Assembly: GCF_035982055.1 (NCBI RefSeq)
Contig: NZ_CP108427.1
Span: 9,361,001-9,425,000, forward strand
From: Streptomyces sp. NBC_01288
Lineage (GTDB): Bacteria; Actinomycetota; Actinomycetes; Streptomycetales; Streptomycetaceae
Length of the DNA: 64,000 nt
Direction: 5' to 3'
Position 1 is the first letter of the stretch, and every line of letters begins with the position of its first letter. The notes below the pieces were generated by a model that was given only the letters and a program-made list of their open reading frames with translations, was not told where the DNA came from and did no database searches. Shown piece after piece: positions 7,371-15,593 of the stretch. The position numbers and the translations under genes are program-made.

Positions 7371-7679
7371 ATGCAGACTCTGGCGAACTGGAACGGCGGC
7401 GGCCCCGGCCCGTGGATCCTGTTCCTCCCGCTGATCTGGGCGGCCGTGGTGGTCGGCGTGGTGACCGTCCTGCGCCGCACCGTCTGGCGCGGTCGGGGGA
7501 TCGGGCGCGGTGGTCCGTGGCGCGCGATGGCCGACACCCGTCCCACCGGCGACTCCCCGCTCGCCGTCCTCGGCCGCCGCTTCGCCTCCGGCGAGATCGA
7601 CGAGGACGAGTACTGGCGCCGCCTGTCCGTCCTGGACGAGCAGTTCGGCCGCACCGGCAAGGGAGGCGGCGCGGCATGA
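7371..7679 (+). CDS. SHOCT-domain small membrane protein
   Basis: A 102-residue protein with one membrane segment (about residues 14-34), a basic stretch, and a C-terminal short SHOCT-like motif (LAVLGRRFASGEIDEDEYWRR, about 64-84). SHOCT motifs are thought to aid oligomerisation. It is the first gene of a three-gene operon; its stop overlaps the ATG of the ABC ATPase (ATGA). GGAG lies at 7357-7360. It is probably an accessory part of the transporter, but that is inference from gene order. Confidence 0.78.
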   Translation: MQTLANWNGGGPGPWILFLPLIWAAVVVGVVTVLRRTVWRGRGIGRGGPWRAMADTRPTGDSPLAVLGRRFASGEIDEDEYWRRLSVLDEQFGRTGKGGGAA

Positions 7680-8428
7680 GCACCGCGACCACCACCCGTA
7701 CGGCCGCGCGGGTCGTCGACGCCGTCAAGGTGTACGGCGTCGGCGACACCGCCGTACGCGCCCTGGACGGGGTGAGCGTCGACTTCCCGGCCGGCCGCTT
7801 CACCGCGATCATGGGCCCCTCGGGCTCCGGCAAGTCCACCCTGATGCACTGCGCGGCCGGACTCGACACGCTCAGCTCGGGCGCCGCGTACATCGGCGAC
7901 ACGGAACTCGGCTCCCTCGACGACCGGCGCCTGACCCTCCTCCGCCGCGACCGCGTCGGCTTCGTCTTCCAGGCCTTCAACCTGATCCCGACACTGACCG
8001 TCGCCGAGAACATCACCCTCCCCCTGGACCTCTCCGGAACCAGGGGTGACCAGGAGTGGATCGACGCGCTCGTCGATGTCGTCGGCCTGCGCGACCGGCT
8101 CCACCACCGCCCCTCGGAACTCTCCGGCGGCCAGCAGCAACGCGTCGCCGTGGCACGGGCGTTCGCGGGCCGGCCGGAGGTCGTCTTCGCCGACGAGCCG
8201 ACCGGCAACCTCGACTCGCGCTCCGGCGGCGAGGTCCTCGGCCTGCTCCGCCGCGCGGTGCAGCAGACGGACCGCACGGTCGTGATGGTGACCCACGACC
8301 CGGTGGCCGCCGCCCACGCGGACGAGGTCGTCTTCCTCGCGGACGGCCGCCTCGTGGACCGGATGCAGGACCCCACGGCGGAGAAGGTGCTGGACCGCCT
8401 GAAGGCCTTCGAGGACGTGAGGTCATGA
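7676..8428 (+). CDS. ABC transporter ATP-binding protein (MacB/LolD type)
   Basis: A 250-residue ATPase. It has Walker A GPSGSGKST (about residues 44-52), Q-loop FVFQAFNLIP, signature LSGGQQQR (about 148-155), Walker B VVFADEPTGNLDS and switch His in MVTHD. The DEPTGNLD and FNLIPTLT blocks are characteristic of the MacB/LolD/FtsE branch that works with FtsX-type permeases. The start overlaps the SHOCT gene stop and its own stop overlaps the permease start (both ATGA), so all three are translationally coupled. Upstream frame extension was rejected for this reason. Confidence 0.93.
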   Translation: MSTATTTRTAARVVDAVKVYGVGDTAVRALDGVSVDFPAGRFTAIMGPSGSGKSTLMHCAAGLDTLSSGAAYIGDTELGSLDDRRLTLLRRDRVGFVFQAFNLIPTLTVAENITLPLDLSGTRGDQEWIDALVDVVGLRDRLHHRPSELSGGQQQRVAVARAFAGRPEVVFADEPTGNLDSRSGGEVLGLLRRAVQQTDRTVVMVTHDPVAAAHADEVVFLADGRLVDRMQDPTAEKVLDRLKAFEDVRS

Positions 8429-10986
8429 ACGCGTCCGTACGCCTGAGCATGTCCTCCCTGAGGGCCCACAAAAGGCGCTTCGCCGGTACGTTCCTCGCCG
8501 TGTTCCTCGGGGTCGCCTTCCTCGCCGGGACCCTCGTCATGGGCGACACCCTGCGCGCCAACTTCGACACCATGTTCGGCGACGCGACCAGCGGCACGGA
8601 CGCGGTGGTCCGCAGCGCCGACGCCATCACAACACCCGGCGAGAGCCAGGGTGTTCGGCAACCGGTGAGCACGGCCCTGGTGAAGACCATCGACCGAGTC
8701 CCCGGCGTCGCGGCCGCCGCCCCCAGCATCCAGGGCGCGGGCCAACTCGTCGGCGCCAACGGCGAGGCCATCGGCGGCAAGGGCCCGCCCACCCTCGCAG
8801 GCAACTGGATCACCGACCCGGAACTCAACCCCTACCGCCTCGCGGATGGCCGAACTCCGGCCAGGCCGGGCGAGGTTGTCGTCAACCGGGGTGCCGCCGA
8901 CAAGGGCCACCTGAAGATCGGCGACACGACGACCCTGCGCACGCCCGACCCCGTCAAGGTGACGATCGTCGGCCTCGCGACCTTCGGCGGCGAGGACGGC
9001 ATGGCGCAGGTGACGTTCACCGGCATGACCCAGTCCGACGCCGAGAAGTACCTCACCGCGAAGCCGGGCGAGGCGGCGACCATCCAGGTACGAGCCGGCC
9101 CGGGCGTCAGCCAGCAGGCACTGGTCGACCGCCTGACTCCCGTACTCCCCAAAGGGGTTGAGGCGATCACGGGTCAGAAGTCGGCGCAGGAGAACACGGA
9201 CATGGTCTCGTCCCAGTTCCTCACCATCTTCACCACGTTCCTCCTGGTGTTCTCCGGCATCGCCCTCCTGGTCGCGACCTTCTCCATCCACAACACGTTC
9301 GCGATCGTCATCGCCCAACGCACCCGCGAGAACGCCCTGTTGAGGGCCCTCGGAGCCTCCCGCCGCCAGGTCACCGCAGCCACCGTGACCGAGGCGAGCG
9401 TCGTCGCCGTGACCGCGTCGGCCGCGGGACTCGCGGGCGGCATCGGCATCGCGGCCGGACTGAAGATGCTGTTCCCGGCGATCGGATTCCCGTTCCCCGA
9501 GGGCGACTTGGTGATCCGAACGCTCTCCATGGTCCTGCCCCTCGCGGTCGGCATCGTCGTCTGTCTCGGCTCGGCACTCATGCCGGCGGTACGAGCGGGC
9601 CGCACCGCACCTCTCGCGGCGCTGCGCGAGACGGCCGTGGACCAGTCGGGCGCGTCCCGCGTCCGAGCGGTGACCGGAACGGCCCTCGCCGCCTTCGCGA
9701 TGGGGGCCACCCTCACCGGAGTGCTGATCTCACCGTCCTTGCTGCTGGCGGGACTTGGGGCGGTACTGGCCCTGGTCGCCTTCGTGGTCCTCGGCCCGGT
9801 CGCGTCCTCCACGGCGGTACGCGTCCTGGGCAGCCCCCTCGACCGCCTGCGCGGCGTCACCGGAGGACTGGCCCGACGCAACGCCCTGCGCAGCCCCCGC
9901 CGTACGGCCGCCACCGCGAGCGCACTGATGATCGGGGTGGCCGTGGTGTCCCTGTTCACCGTGTTCGGCGCCTCGTTGAAGGCGACGATGGACCAGACGG
10001 TGTCCCGGTCCTTCGCCGGTGACGTGGCCGTCAGCACCCCCTCCTTCGGCGCGGGCGGCAGCGGCCTGAGCCCCCGACTCGCCGGAGCCGTCGGCAAGCT
10101 GCCCGAGGTGGACACGGCCGTGGGACTGGGCCGAGGAGTGGCCGAAGTGGACGGCAAGGGACGGGCGTTGACCGTCACGGACCCCACCGCCCTGGCCCGC
10201 ACCTTCGACCTGGGCACGGTCCACGGCTCCCTGAGCACCCTCGGCACCGACGGCATCGCCATCACCAGGACGGAGGCCGACCGCCAACACCTGACCACCG
10301 GCAGCAAGGCCCGACTCGCCTTCACCGACGGCAAGAAGGAGACCTTCACGGTCCGCGCGGTCTACGGCGAGTCCGAACTCGCCGGCGACTACGTCATCAC
10401 CCGCGCCGCCTGGGCCCCGCACCGCACCCAGGACGCCGACACGTTGCTCGCCGTCTCCTTCAAGAACGGCGTGAGCACGGCCGAGGGCAAGGCGGCGGTC
10501 GAGAAGGTCGCGTCCCACTACGGCAACCCGCAGGTCCAGACCCGCCACGAATACGCGCAGTCCTCGGCGGGCGGCATCGACATGATGCTGACCCTCGTCT
10601 ACGCGCTGCTCGCCCTGGCGGTCCTGATCGCGCTGCTGGGCATCGCCAACACCCTGACCCTGGCGATCCACGAACGCACCCGCGAACTGGGCCTGTTGAG
10701 GGCAGTGGGCCAGACCCGTTCCCAACTCCGGGCGATGGTCCGCTGGGAGTCGGTCCTGGTCGCCGCTTTCGGCACGCTGGGCGGCCTCGCCCTGGGCGCC
10801 TTCCTGGGCTGGGTCCTGGTCAAGGCCTCGGACGGCGCGAGCGACAGCGCGTTCGCCTTCGCGCTCCCACCGGTCCAACTCGTGGTGGTGGCCCTGGTGG
10901 GCGTAGCAGCGGGTGCCCTCGCGGGCCTGCGCCCGGCACGCCGGGCAGCCCGGTTGGACGTACTCCGGGCGATCGCCACCGAGTGA
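8425..10986 (+). CDS. ABC transporter permease, FtsX/MacB-like duplicated type
   Basis: An 853-residue permease with two FtsX-type halves. Each half has a large extracytoplasmic domain and a three-helix FtsX core (cores at about residues 265-380 and 715-850). A signal-anchor-like helix is at residues 18-38 and further helices lie near 410-480. The motif ERTRELGLLRAVGQTRSQL (and TRENALLRALGASRRQV in the first half) is the conserved loop of the family. Such mechanotransmission-type systems export peptides or drugs or extract lipids rather than import; the cargo is unknown. It ends the operon and is followed by a long inverted repeat at 11033-11082. Confidence 0.92.
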   Translation: MNASVRLSMSSLRAHKRRFAGTFLAVFLGVAFLAGTLVMGDTLRANFDTMFGDATSGTDAVVRSADAITTPGESQGVRQPVSTALVKTIDRVPGVAAAAPSIQGAGQLVGANGEAIGGKGPPTLAGNWITDPELNPYRLADGRTPARPGEVVVNRGAADKGHLKIGDTTTLRTPDPVKVTIVGLATFGGEDGMAQVTFTGMTQSDAEKYLTAKPGEAATIQVRAGPGVSQQALVDRLTPVLPKGVEAITGQKSAQENTDMVSSQFLTIFTTFLLVFSGIALLVATFSIHNTFAIVIAQRTRENALLRALGASRRQVTAATVTEASVVAVTASAAGLAGGIGIAAGLKMLFPAIGFPFPEGDLVIRTLSMVLPLAVGIVVCLGSALMPAVRAGRTAPLAALRETAVDQSGASRVRAVTGTALAAFAMGATLTGVLISPSLLLAGLGAVLALVAFVVLGPVASSTAVRVLGSPLDRLRGVTGGLARRNALRSPRRTAATASALMIGVAVVSLFTVFGASLKATMDQTVSRSFAGDVAVSTPSFGAGGSGLSPRLAGAVGKLPEVDTAVGLGRGVAEVDGKGRALTVTDPTALARTFDLGTVHGSLSTLGTDGIAITRTEADRQHLTTGSKARLAFTDGKKETFTVRAVYGESELAGDYVITRAAWAPHRTQDADTLLAVSFKNGVSTAEGKAAVEKVASHYGNPQVQTRHEYAQSSAGGIDMMLTLVYALLALAVLIALLGIANTLTLAIHERTRELGLLRAVGQTRSQLRAMVRWESVLVAAFGTLGGLALGAFLGWVLVKASDGASDSAFAFALPPVQLVVVALVGVAAGALAGLRPARRAARLDVLRAIATE

Positions 10987-11032
10987 TCCGACATCGGTGG
11001 AGCAGCTCACGGCGTCCACCCGCACAAACGGT

Positions 11033-11082
11033 GAGAGCCCCGGCGCGCGGAGGCACGAAGTGCCGAGCGCGGTGGGGCTCTC
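11033..11082. terminator. Bidirectional terminator-like hairpin
   Basis: GAGAGCCCC (11033-11041) pairs with GGGGCTCTC (11074-11082), and an inner hairpin GGCAC/GTGCC (11052-11064) continues the structure. It lies between the convergent permease and ATPase genes. There is no U-tract, as is common in Streptomyces terminators. Confidence 0.55.
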
Positions 11083-11142
11083 GACACGGGCTCCCAGCCA
11101 CCGACAGCCGCCCCCCTCAACCCGTAACGAATCACCGCCCGA

Positions 11143-11688
11143 TCAACCGGCAACGGCGGACCGGGCGGGAGCGTGTTGGGGCCGGTGGGCGTCGACCGGA
11201 TGCTCGACCTCGGTGACGAACCGGTGCGCGGACTTCTCCGCGGCCGCACGGCGCGGGGGACGAGCCGGCGTAGCGGTCGCGGGCGTCGGTGCGGTCAGCG
11301 TGAACCACACGACCTTCCCGGACTCACCGTCCGGCCGCACACCCCAGTTCTCGCTCACCGCCGCGACCATCGCGAGCCCGCGCCCACAAGTGGCCGTAGG
11401 AGAGACCTCGTCGATGTCCCCGACCACCGGAAGCCGGGGATCGTGGTCGCGCACCGAGACCATGAGCTGGTCCAGCAGCAGCTCGATCTCGACGATGCAC
11501 GTCTTGTCGGGCTGGGCGTGCCGGTGGACGTTGGTGAGGAGCTCTGTGACACCGAGCGCGGCCCGGTCTATCAGAGGATCCAGATGCCAGTAGCGCAATT
11601 GCGCAGATACGATTCTGCGGACCTGGCCGATCCGCGACGGCAGGGCTTGGAGCTCCACCGCGCAGTGCCTGCTTGGGTGACTGATCAC
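11143..11688 (-). CDS. Anti-sigma-type ATP-binding protein (HATPase_c)
   Basis: A 181-residue protein of the RsbW/SpoIIAB-like GHKL ATPase group. The N box ELLTNVHRH (about residues 49-57), G1 box VRDHDPRLP (about 78-86) and G2 box GRGLAMVAA (about 102-110) are present. The last 45 residues (after about 136) are a charged and Pro/Ala-rich tail unlike the fold. Streptomyces encodes many such proteins, which act as anti-sigma kinases or with Ser/Thr signalling; the partner is not adjacent. The GTG start overlaps the stop of an upstream 100-codon open frame that I do not accept as a gene. Confidence 0.82.
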   Translation of the reverse strand: MISHPSRHCAVELQALPSRIGQVRRIVSAQLRYWHLDPLIDRAALGVTELLTNVHRHAQPDKTCIVEIELLLDQLMVSVRDHDPRLPVVGDIDEVSPTATCGRGLAMVAAVSENWGVRPDGESGKVVWFTLTAPTPATATPARPPRRAAAEKSAHRFVTEVEHPVDAHRPQHAPARSAVAG

Positions 11689-11886
11689 GGCTGCGACTCC
11701 CCGACTGAGGTCCGGAAGAACACGGAGTTCGGATCCAGCGAGGTGGTCGGAGAACGGCCGCCTGCTGTTGTGTCCGGCGGGCTGGTTCGCAGCGTTATCG
11801 CCGGTAAACCCAGAGTGACGTGAGACCAGAGTGACTCAGGGGCCGCGGTCCCGCAACTCGCGGCCGGCAACTCCTCTTCAATGGCG

Positions 11887-11970
11887 CGGAACAGCCGCTC
11901 CACGACCCGGATGAGCCACTCCACGGCACGGACCGGTCGCTCCATCACGCGCACCGGCCACTCCACCGCA
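11887..11970. repeat. Four imperfect 21-bp tandem repeats
   Basis: Units 11887-11907, 11908-11928, 11929-11949 and 11950-11970 share the pattern CGG...CC(A/G)CTCCA. They fall in the 318-base gap 11689-12006, in which I find no convincing gene. On the minus strand they would encode heptads such as VEWPVRV/MERPVRA in an otherwise unlikely 100-residue frame. Confidence 0.65.
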
Positions 11971-12006
11971 CGGATGGTCGGCCGCACGGAGAATCCGCCG
12001 CGCGGT

Positions 12007-12330
12007 TCAGCCGCCCCGCCCCGCCGCCTTGCGCACGGCCTCGATGAACCGGCGTGCCGCGGGCGGGCCCGGCTGCCCGGGCGCGGGGTCGTGTTCGCCG
12101 AGGGTCAACAGATACCTGTTGCCGTTGAGGTCGGCCAGCGCCCGATCCTCAGGAGCGAACCAGGGCTTCGACGCACGCACCGCCTGCACCGGCGCGCTGT
12201 CGATCTCGCTGCCGTAACTGGTCAGCAACTCAAGCCTGCCGTCATTGATCCGGACCTGTCCGGCCCGGGTGAGCGAACGCAGCCGCTTCCCGATCCGCAC
12301 GCCCGTGGCCGTGAACTCCGGCTCCGCCAT
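12007..12330 (-). CDS. Small conserved-type hypothetical protein
   Basis: A 107-residue basic protein, not recognised as a named family. It begins MAEPEFTATGVRIGKRLRSLTRAG and shows alternating hydrophobic strands, with WFAPEDRALADLNGNRYLLTL in the middle and a C-terminal amphipathic helix (ARRFIEAVRKAAG). The pattern suggests a small beta-rich PH-like fold with a capping helix. No signal peptide or membrane segment is seen. It stands alone between the repeat region and the cysteine-enzyme promoter region. Confidence 0.65.
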   Translation of the reverse strand: MAEPEFTATGVRIGKRLRSLTRAGQVRINDGRLELLTSYGSEIDSAPVQAVRASKPWFAPEDRALADLNGNRYLLTLGEHDPAPGQPGPPAARRFIEAVRKAAGRGG

Positions 12331-12693
12331 GCTTCCCCGCCCCCTTGGTCCAGGACATCTGGTGATCCAGTGTGCGCCCCCGTTCAGGACGTTCGTCCCG
12401 CTCCGGTGCAGTCTGCCCGCCTCGGCCGTCGAGCACCAGTACGCACGGTGCGGTCACGGTGAGTATCCGGAGCACTCGCGCGAGTGCGCCCCCGAGCCCC
12501 GTCGGCAGCCCGTCGCAAAGTCGTGGCAAACCCGTCGCAAGCGCGTCTCAAGCCCGCCGAAGCCCTGTCCCCAGGGCCGCCTTTGAGTCGCCCAAAGGCA
12601 TGTTTATGCAGGTGAGAAGCGTGCGGAAGGTGCTTATGATCGAGGTGTCGGCCGCGCGAGGCGCCGTCGGCGCAATGCGTAAGGAGCCCCGCC
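12331..12693. other. Intergenic region upstream of the Cds1-like gene
   Basis: This 363-base gap between divergent genes holds no gene that I can support. On the plus strand TATGAT at 12635-12640 is a plausible -10 hexamer for the downstream gene, and AAGGAG at 12681-12686 is its ribosome site. The stretch 12510-12560 has loose repeats of GTCGCAA/GTGGCAA of no clear meaning. Confidence 0.4.
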
Positions 12694-13818
12694 GTGAGCA
12701 CCACCCCACAGGCCCTGACCGGTGCCACCCTCGACGTCGACCGCAGCGACGCCGCCTACCGGAGCTGGCTGAAAGAAGCCGTTCGCAAGGTCCAGGCCGA
12801 CGCCAACCGCTCGGCGGACACCCACCTCCTCCGCTTCCCGCTCCCGGAGCGCTGGGGCATCGACCTGTACCTGAAGGACGAGTCGACCCACCCCACAGGC
12901 AGCCTCAAACACCGCCTCGCCCGCTCCCTCTTCCTCTACGGCCTCTGCAACGGCTGGATCCGGCCCGCCCGCCCGGTGATCGAGGCGTCCAGCGGTTCCA
13001 CGGCCGTCTCCGAGGCGTACTTCGCCAAACTGGTCGGGGTCCCCTTCATCGCGGTCATGCCGCGCACGACCAGTGCCGAGAAGATCCGCCTGATCGAATT
13101 CCACGGCGGGCAGTGCCACTTCGTGGACGACCCGCGCAAGATGTACGAGGAGTCGGCCACCCTCGCGGTGGAGACCGGCGGCCACTACATGGACCAGTTC
13201 ACCTACGCGGAGCGGGCCACGGACTGGCGCGGCAACAACAACATCGCCGAATCCATCTTCCGCCAGCTGGAGTTGGAGCGTTTTCCGGAGCCCGCGTGGA
13301 TCGTCGCGACGGCCGGCACGGGTGGTACCTCGGCGACCCTCGCGCGCTACGTCCACTACATGCAGCACGACACCCGCGTCTGTGTCGCCGACCCGGAGAA
13401 CTCCTGTTTCTTCGAGGGCTGGACCACCGGCGATCCGGACGTCACCCGCGACTGCGGCTCCCGCATCGAGGGCATCGGCCGCCCCCGTATGGAACCGAGC
13501 TTCGTCCCCGGCGCCATCGACCGCATGATGAAGGTCCCGGACGCGGCCAGCGTCGCCGCCGTGAGAGCCCTGGAACAAGCCATCGGCCGCAAGGCGGGCG
13601 GCTCCACCGGCACCGGCCTGTGGAGCGCCCTCAAAATCATCGCCGAGATGGTCGCGACCGGCCAACAGGGCAGCGTGGTAACCCTGTTGTGCGACCCGGG
13701 CGACCGCTACCTGGACAAGTACTACTCGGACGCGTGGCTGTCGGAACAGGGCCTGGACATCACCCCATACAGCAAGGCGATCACCTCGCTCCTGGCAACG
13801 GGAGTATGGCCAAGCTGA
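12694..13818 (+). CDS. PLP-dependent cysteine desulfhydrase/synthase-like protein (Cds1-like)
   Basis: A 374-residue fold-type II PLP enzyme. The PLP lysine is in HPTGSLKHRLARSLF (Lys about residue 71), the substrate loop is EASSGSTAVSEA (about 107-118), and the phosphate-binding glycines are in ATAGTGGTSATLARY. It resembles M. tuberculosis Cds1 (Rv3684), which degrades L-cysteine to H2S, pyruvate and ammonia, more than CysK or CysM. It would act in cytoplasmic sulfur and redox balance. The GTG at 12694 follows AAGGAG by seven bases. The enzyme activity is inferred from family resemblance. Confidence 0.85.
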   Translation: MSTTPQALTGATLDVDRSDAAYRSWLKEAVRKVQADANRSADTHLLRFPLPERWGIDLYLKDESTHPTGSLKHRLARSLFLYGLCNGWIRPARPVIEASSGSTAVSEAYFAKLVGVPFIAVMPRTTSAEKIRLIEFHGGQCHFVDDPRKMYEESATLAVETGGHYMDQFTYAERATDWRGNNNIAESIFRQLELERFPEPAWIVATAGTGGTSATLARYVHYMQHDTRVCVADPENSCFFEGWTTGDPDVTRDCGSRIEGIGRPRMEPSFVPGAIDRMMKVPDAASVAAVRALEQAIGRKAGGSTGTGLWSALKIIAEMVATGQQGSVVTLLCDPGDRYLDKYYSDAWLSEQGLDITPYSKAITSLLATGVWPS

Positions 13819-13878
13819 GTTGACGGGAGTACGGCCAACTTGCGCTGGATGAGCGCCGGTTGGTCAGCGCCCTTTTTT

Positions 13879-13911
13879 AGGGGCGCGGGGAACTGCGCGA
13901 CCAGCCCCCAC
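13879..13911 (+). repeat. Dispersed Streptomyces intergenic repeat
   Basis: The core AGGGGCGCGGGGAACTGCG followed by CGACCAGCCCCCAC lies between convergent genes. The first 19 bases recur inverted at the start of the window. GCGCCC and GGGCGC around the T-run at 13868-13886 could form a stem, so a terminator function is possible. Confidence 0.6.
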
Positions 13912-13943
13912 GCCGCCGCGGACGACATACTCCCGAGCAACCC

Positions 13944-14414
13944 CTAGCGGGCCAACCGCCGGTCCAACTCCGTCACCGCACCTCTGAACGCCCGCCCCAA
14001 CCCAGGCTTGGCCACTCGCACGGCTCCCTTGAACACCGCCGTCCCCTCCACAGCGAACGTCCACTGAACGCGAGTCCCACTCCCCGCAGGACTCAGCCGC
14101 CACTCCTCAGCCATCGCACGGGCACCCACCGCGTTGGTGACGTCAACCCGATACGCGTACACCTCCGCGGACTTCGCCGCGATCACCGTCTCGCGAAAGT
14201 ACCCGCCACCCCTGAGCCGAACATCCCGCCCCGCCCCGTCGTCGACGGACCGCGCACTCGTGACGGCCGAGAACCATTCCGCCCACCCCGGCACATCGTC
14301 GTTCAGGGCATGAAAGACCGCTTCCGGCGCTGCCGCCATCTCCTGCGCGAAGACCAGCCGCACGGGAGCGGTGTCGATGAAGTCGAGCCCGACGGGCCGC
14401 AGTTGGTTGGCCAT
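13944..14414 (-). CDS. SRPBCC-family (START-like) protein
   Basis: A 156-residue polyketide cyclase/START-like protein. The N-terminal strand and helix (FAQEMAAAPEAVFHALND), the proline-tryptophan turn VPGWAEWFSAV and the long C-terminal helix (GLGRAFRGAVTELDRRLAR) are typical of SRPBCC domains, which bind hydrophobic ligands in a deep cavity. No catalytic residue is obvious. It stands alone, convergent with the Cds1-like gene, and probably has its own promoter near the palindrome at 14475-14489. Confidence 0.8.
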   Translation of the reverse strand: MANQLRPVGLDFIDTAPVRLVFAQEMAAAPEAVFHALNDDVPGWAEWFSAVTSARSVDDGAGRDVRLRGGGYFRETVIAAKSAEVYAYRVDVTNAVGARAMAEEWRLSPAGSGTRVQWTFAVEGTAVFKGAVRVAKPGLGRAFRGAVTELDRRLAR

Positions 14415-14474
14415 GTTCGCGAACCCCCTTGACAGGTAAGGGAAGTTGACCGGATTGGGGCGATGTTACGATAG

Positions 14475-14489
14475 CTGACACCCTGTCAG
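14475..14489. promoter_or_regulatory. Short perfect palindrome upstream of the SRPBCC gene
   Basis: CTGACA-CCC-TGTCAG lies about 60 bases upstream of the SRPBCC start and touches the last codon of the DeoR-type gene (stop at 14486). It is a candidate operator of the SRPBCC promoter or a small terminator hairpin for the DeoR gene. Confidence 0.4.
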
Positions 14490-15313
14490 ATGTCTGCCCC
14501 GTCAACGCCTTCGCCCGCGACCACGAGCCGCAGATGCTCAGAGATGTCGGCGCGCGCCTCGACAGGCAACCCCGCGTCCGTCACCAACGTGTCGACCTGC
14601 TCCAGCGCGGCGAACGAACTCAGCCCCACCGTCCCCCACTTGGTGTGGTCGGCGACGACCACGACCCGCCGCGCAGACTGCACGAGCCGCCGGTTGGTCT
14701 CGGCCTCCGCGAGGTTCGGCGTCGACAGGCCGGCCTCGATCGATATGCCGTGCACACCGAGGAACAGCATGTCGAAGTGGAGCGCCGCGATCGCCTGATC
14801 GGCCACCGGCCCCACCAACGAGTCGGAGGGAGTGCGCACTCCACCGGTCAGCACGACCGTCGCCGCGCCCTGCCGCTGCCCCGACGTCCGCTGCGCCGCG
14901 TGGAACACGTCAGCCACCCGCACCGAGTTGGTGACCACGGTGAGGTCGGGGACCTCAAGGAGGTGATGCGCGAGCGCGTACGTCGTCGTACCGCCCGAGA
15001 GCGCGATCGCCGTACCCGGAGCCACCAACTCCGCCGCCGCCCGCGCGATGTCCTCCTTGGCGGTCAGCTCCAGGCCCGACTTCGCCTCGAAGCCCGGCTC
15101 GTGCGTGCTCGCCTCGACGACCGGGACCGCTCCGCCGTGCACCTTCTCCAGGACGCCCTGGCGAGCCAGCGCGTCGAGATCGCGGCGGACGGTCATGTCC
15201 GACACGCCGAGCTTGCGGGTCAGTTCGTTGACGCGGACGCCACCGCGGCGCCGGACCTCGTCGAGGATCAGGGCGCGCCGCTGCTCCGCGAGGAGGTTCT
15301 GATTCTCACTCAC
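14486..15313 (-). CDS. DeoR/GlpR-family transcriptional regulator
   Basis: A 275-residue regulator. The DeoR helix-turn-helix is at residues about 8-65 (VRVNELTRKLGVSDMTVRRDLDALARQGVLEKVHGGA, a strong family signature) and the DeoRC sugar-phosphate sensor domain is at about 85-245, with LSGGTTTYALA. The GTG at 15313 starts the protein at the usual SENQNLLAEQRR; the longer open frame is not needed. No sugar kinase or transporter gene is adjacent, so the target is unknown. Confidence 0.9.
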   Translation of the reverse strand: MSENQNLLAEQRRALILDEVRRRGGVRVNELTRKLGVSDMTVRRDLDALARQGVLEKVHGGAVPVVEASTHEPGFEAKSGLELTAKEDIARAAAELVAPGTAIALSGGTTTYALAHHLLEVPDLTVVTNSVRVADVFHAAQRTSGQRQGAATVVLTGGVRTPSDSLVGPVADQAIAALHFDMLFLGVHGISIEAGLSTPNLAEAETNRRLVQSARRVVVVADHTKWGTVGLSSFAALEQVDTLVTDAGLPVEARADISEHLRLVVAGEGVDGADI

Positions 15314-15593
15314 GTACGCCCCGGTCCTTTCGCCGCAACCCGTCAGACTGCCCGCGCGCCCGTCCCGACCAGGACATTTTCCCCGGCGGCGGTGCGCTGA
15401 CGCCCCAATCCTCGCACGCCCCCGCAAGCACCGCGCCACCGCCTGTCCCGACGCGCACATGTCATTCGGTCATCATCCGTCGCTCGCGTGTCACGCGGAT
15501 CGGGGAGATTCGGTGACGGGACGTGTGCGACGCGCCGGAAAGGACGATCCTGGAGTGCACACGGACACAGACAGACAGTGCGTCACGGGGGAT

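Noticed and set aside
11685..11987. 100-codon minus-strand frame coupled by GTGA to the ATP-binding gene
   Set aside because: The first half is only the 21-bp repeat and the second half (LWSHVTLGLPAITLRTSPPD) is unlike a Streptomyces protein; no ribosome site or family match.
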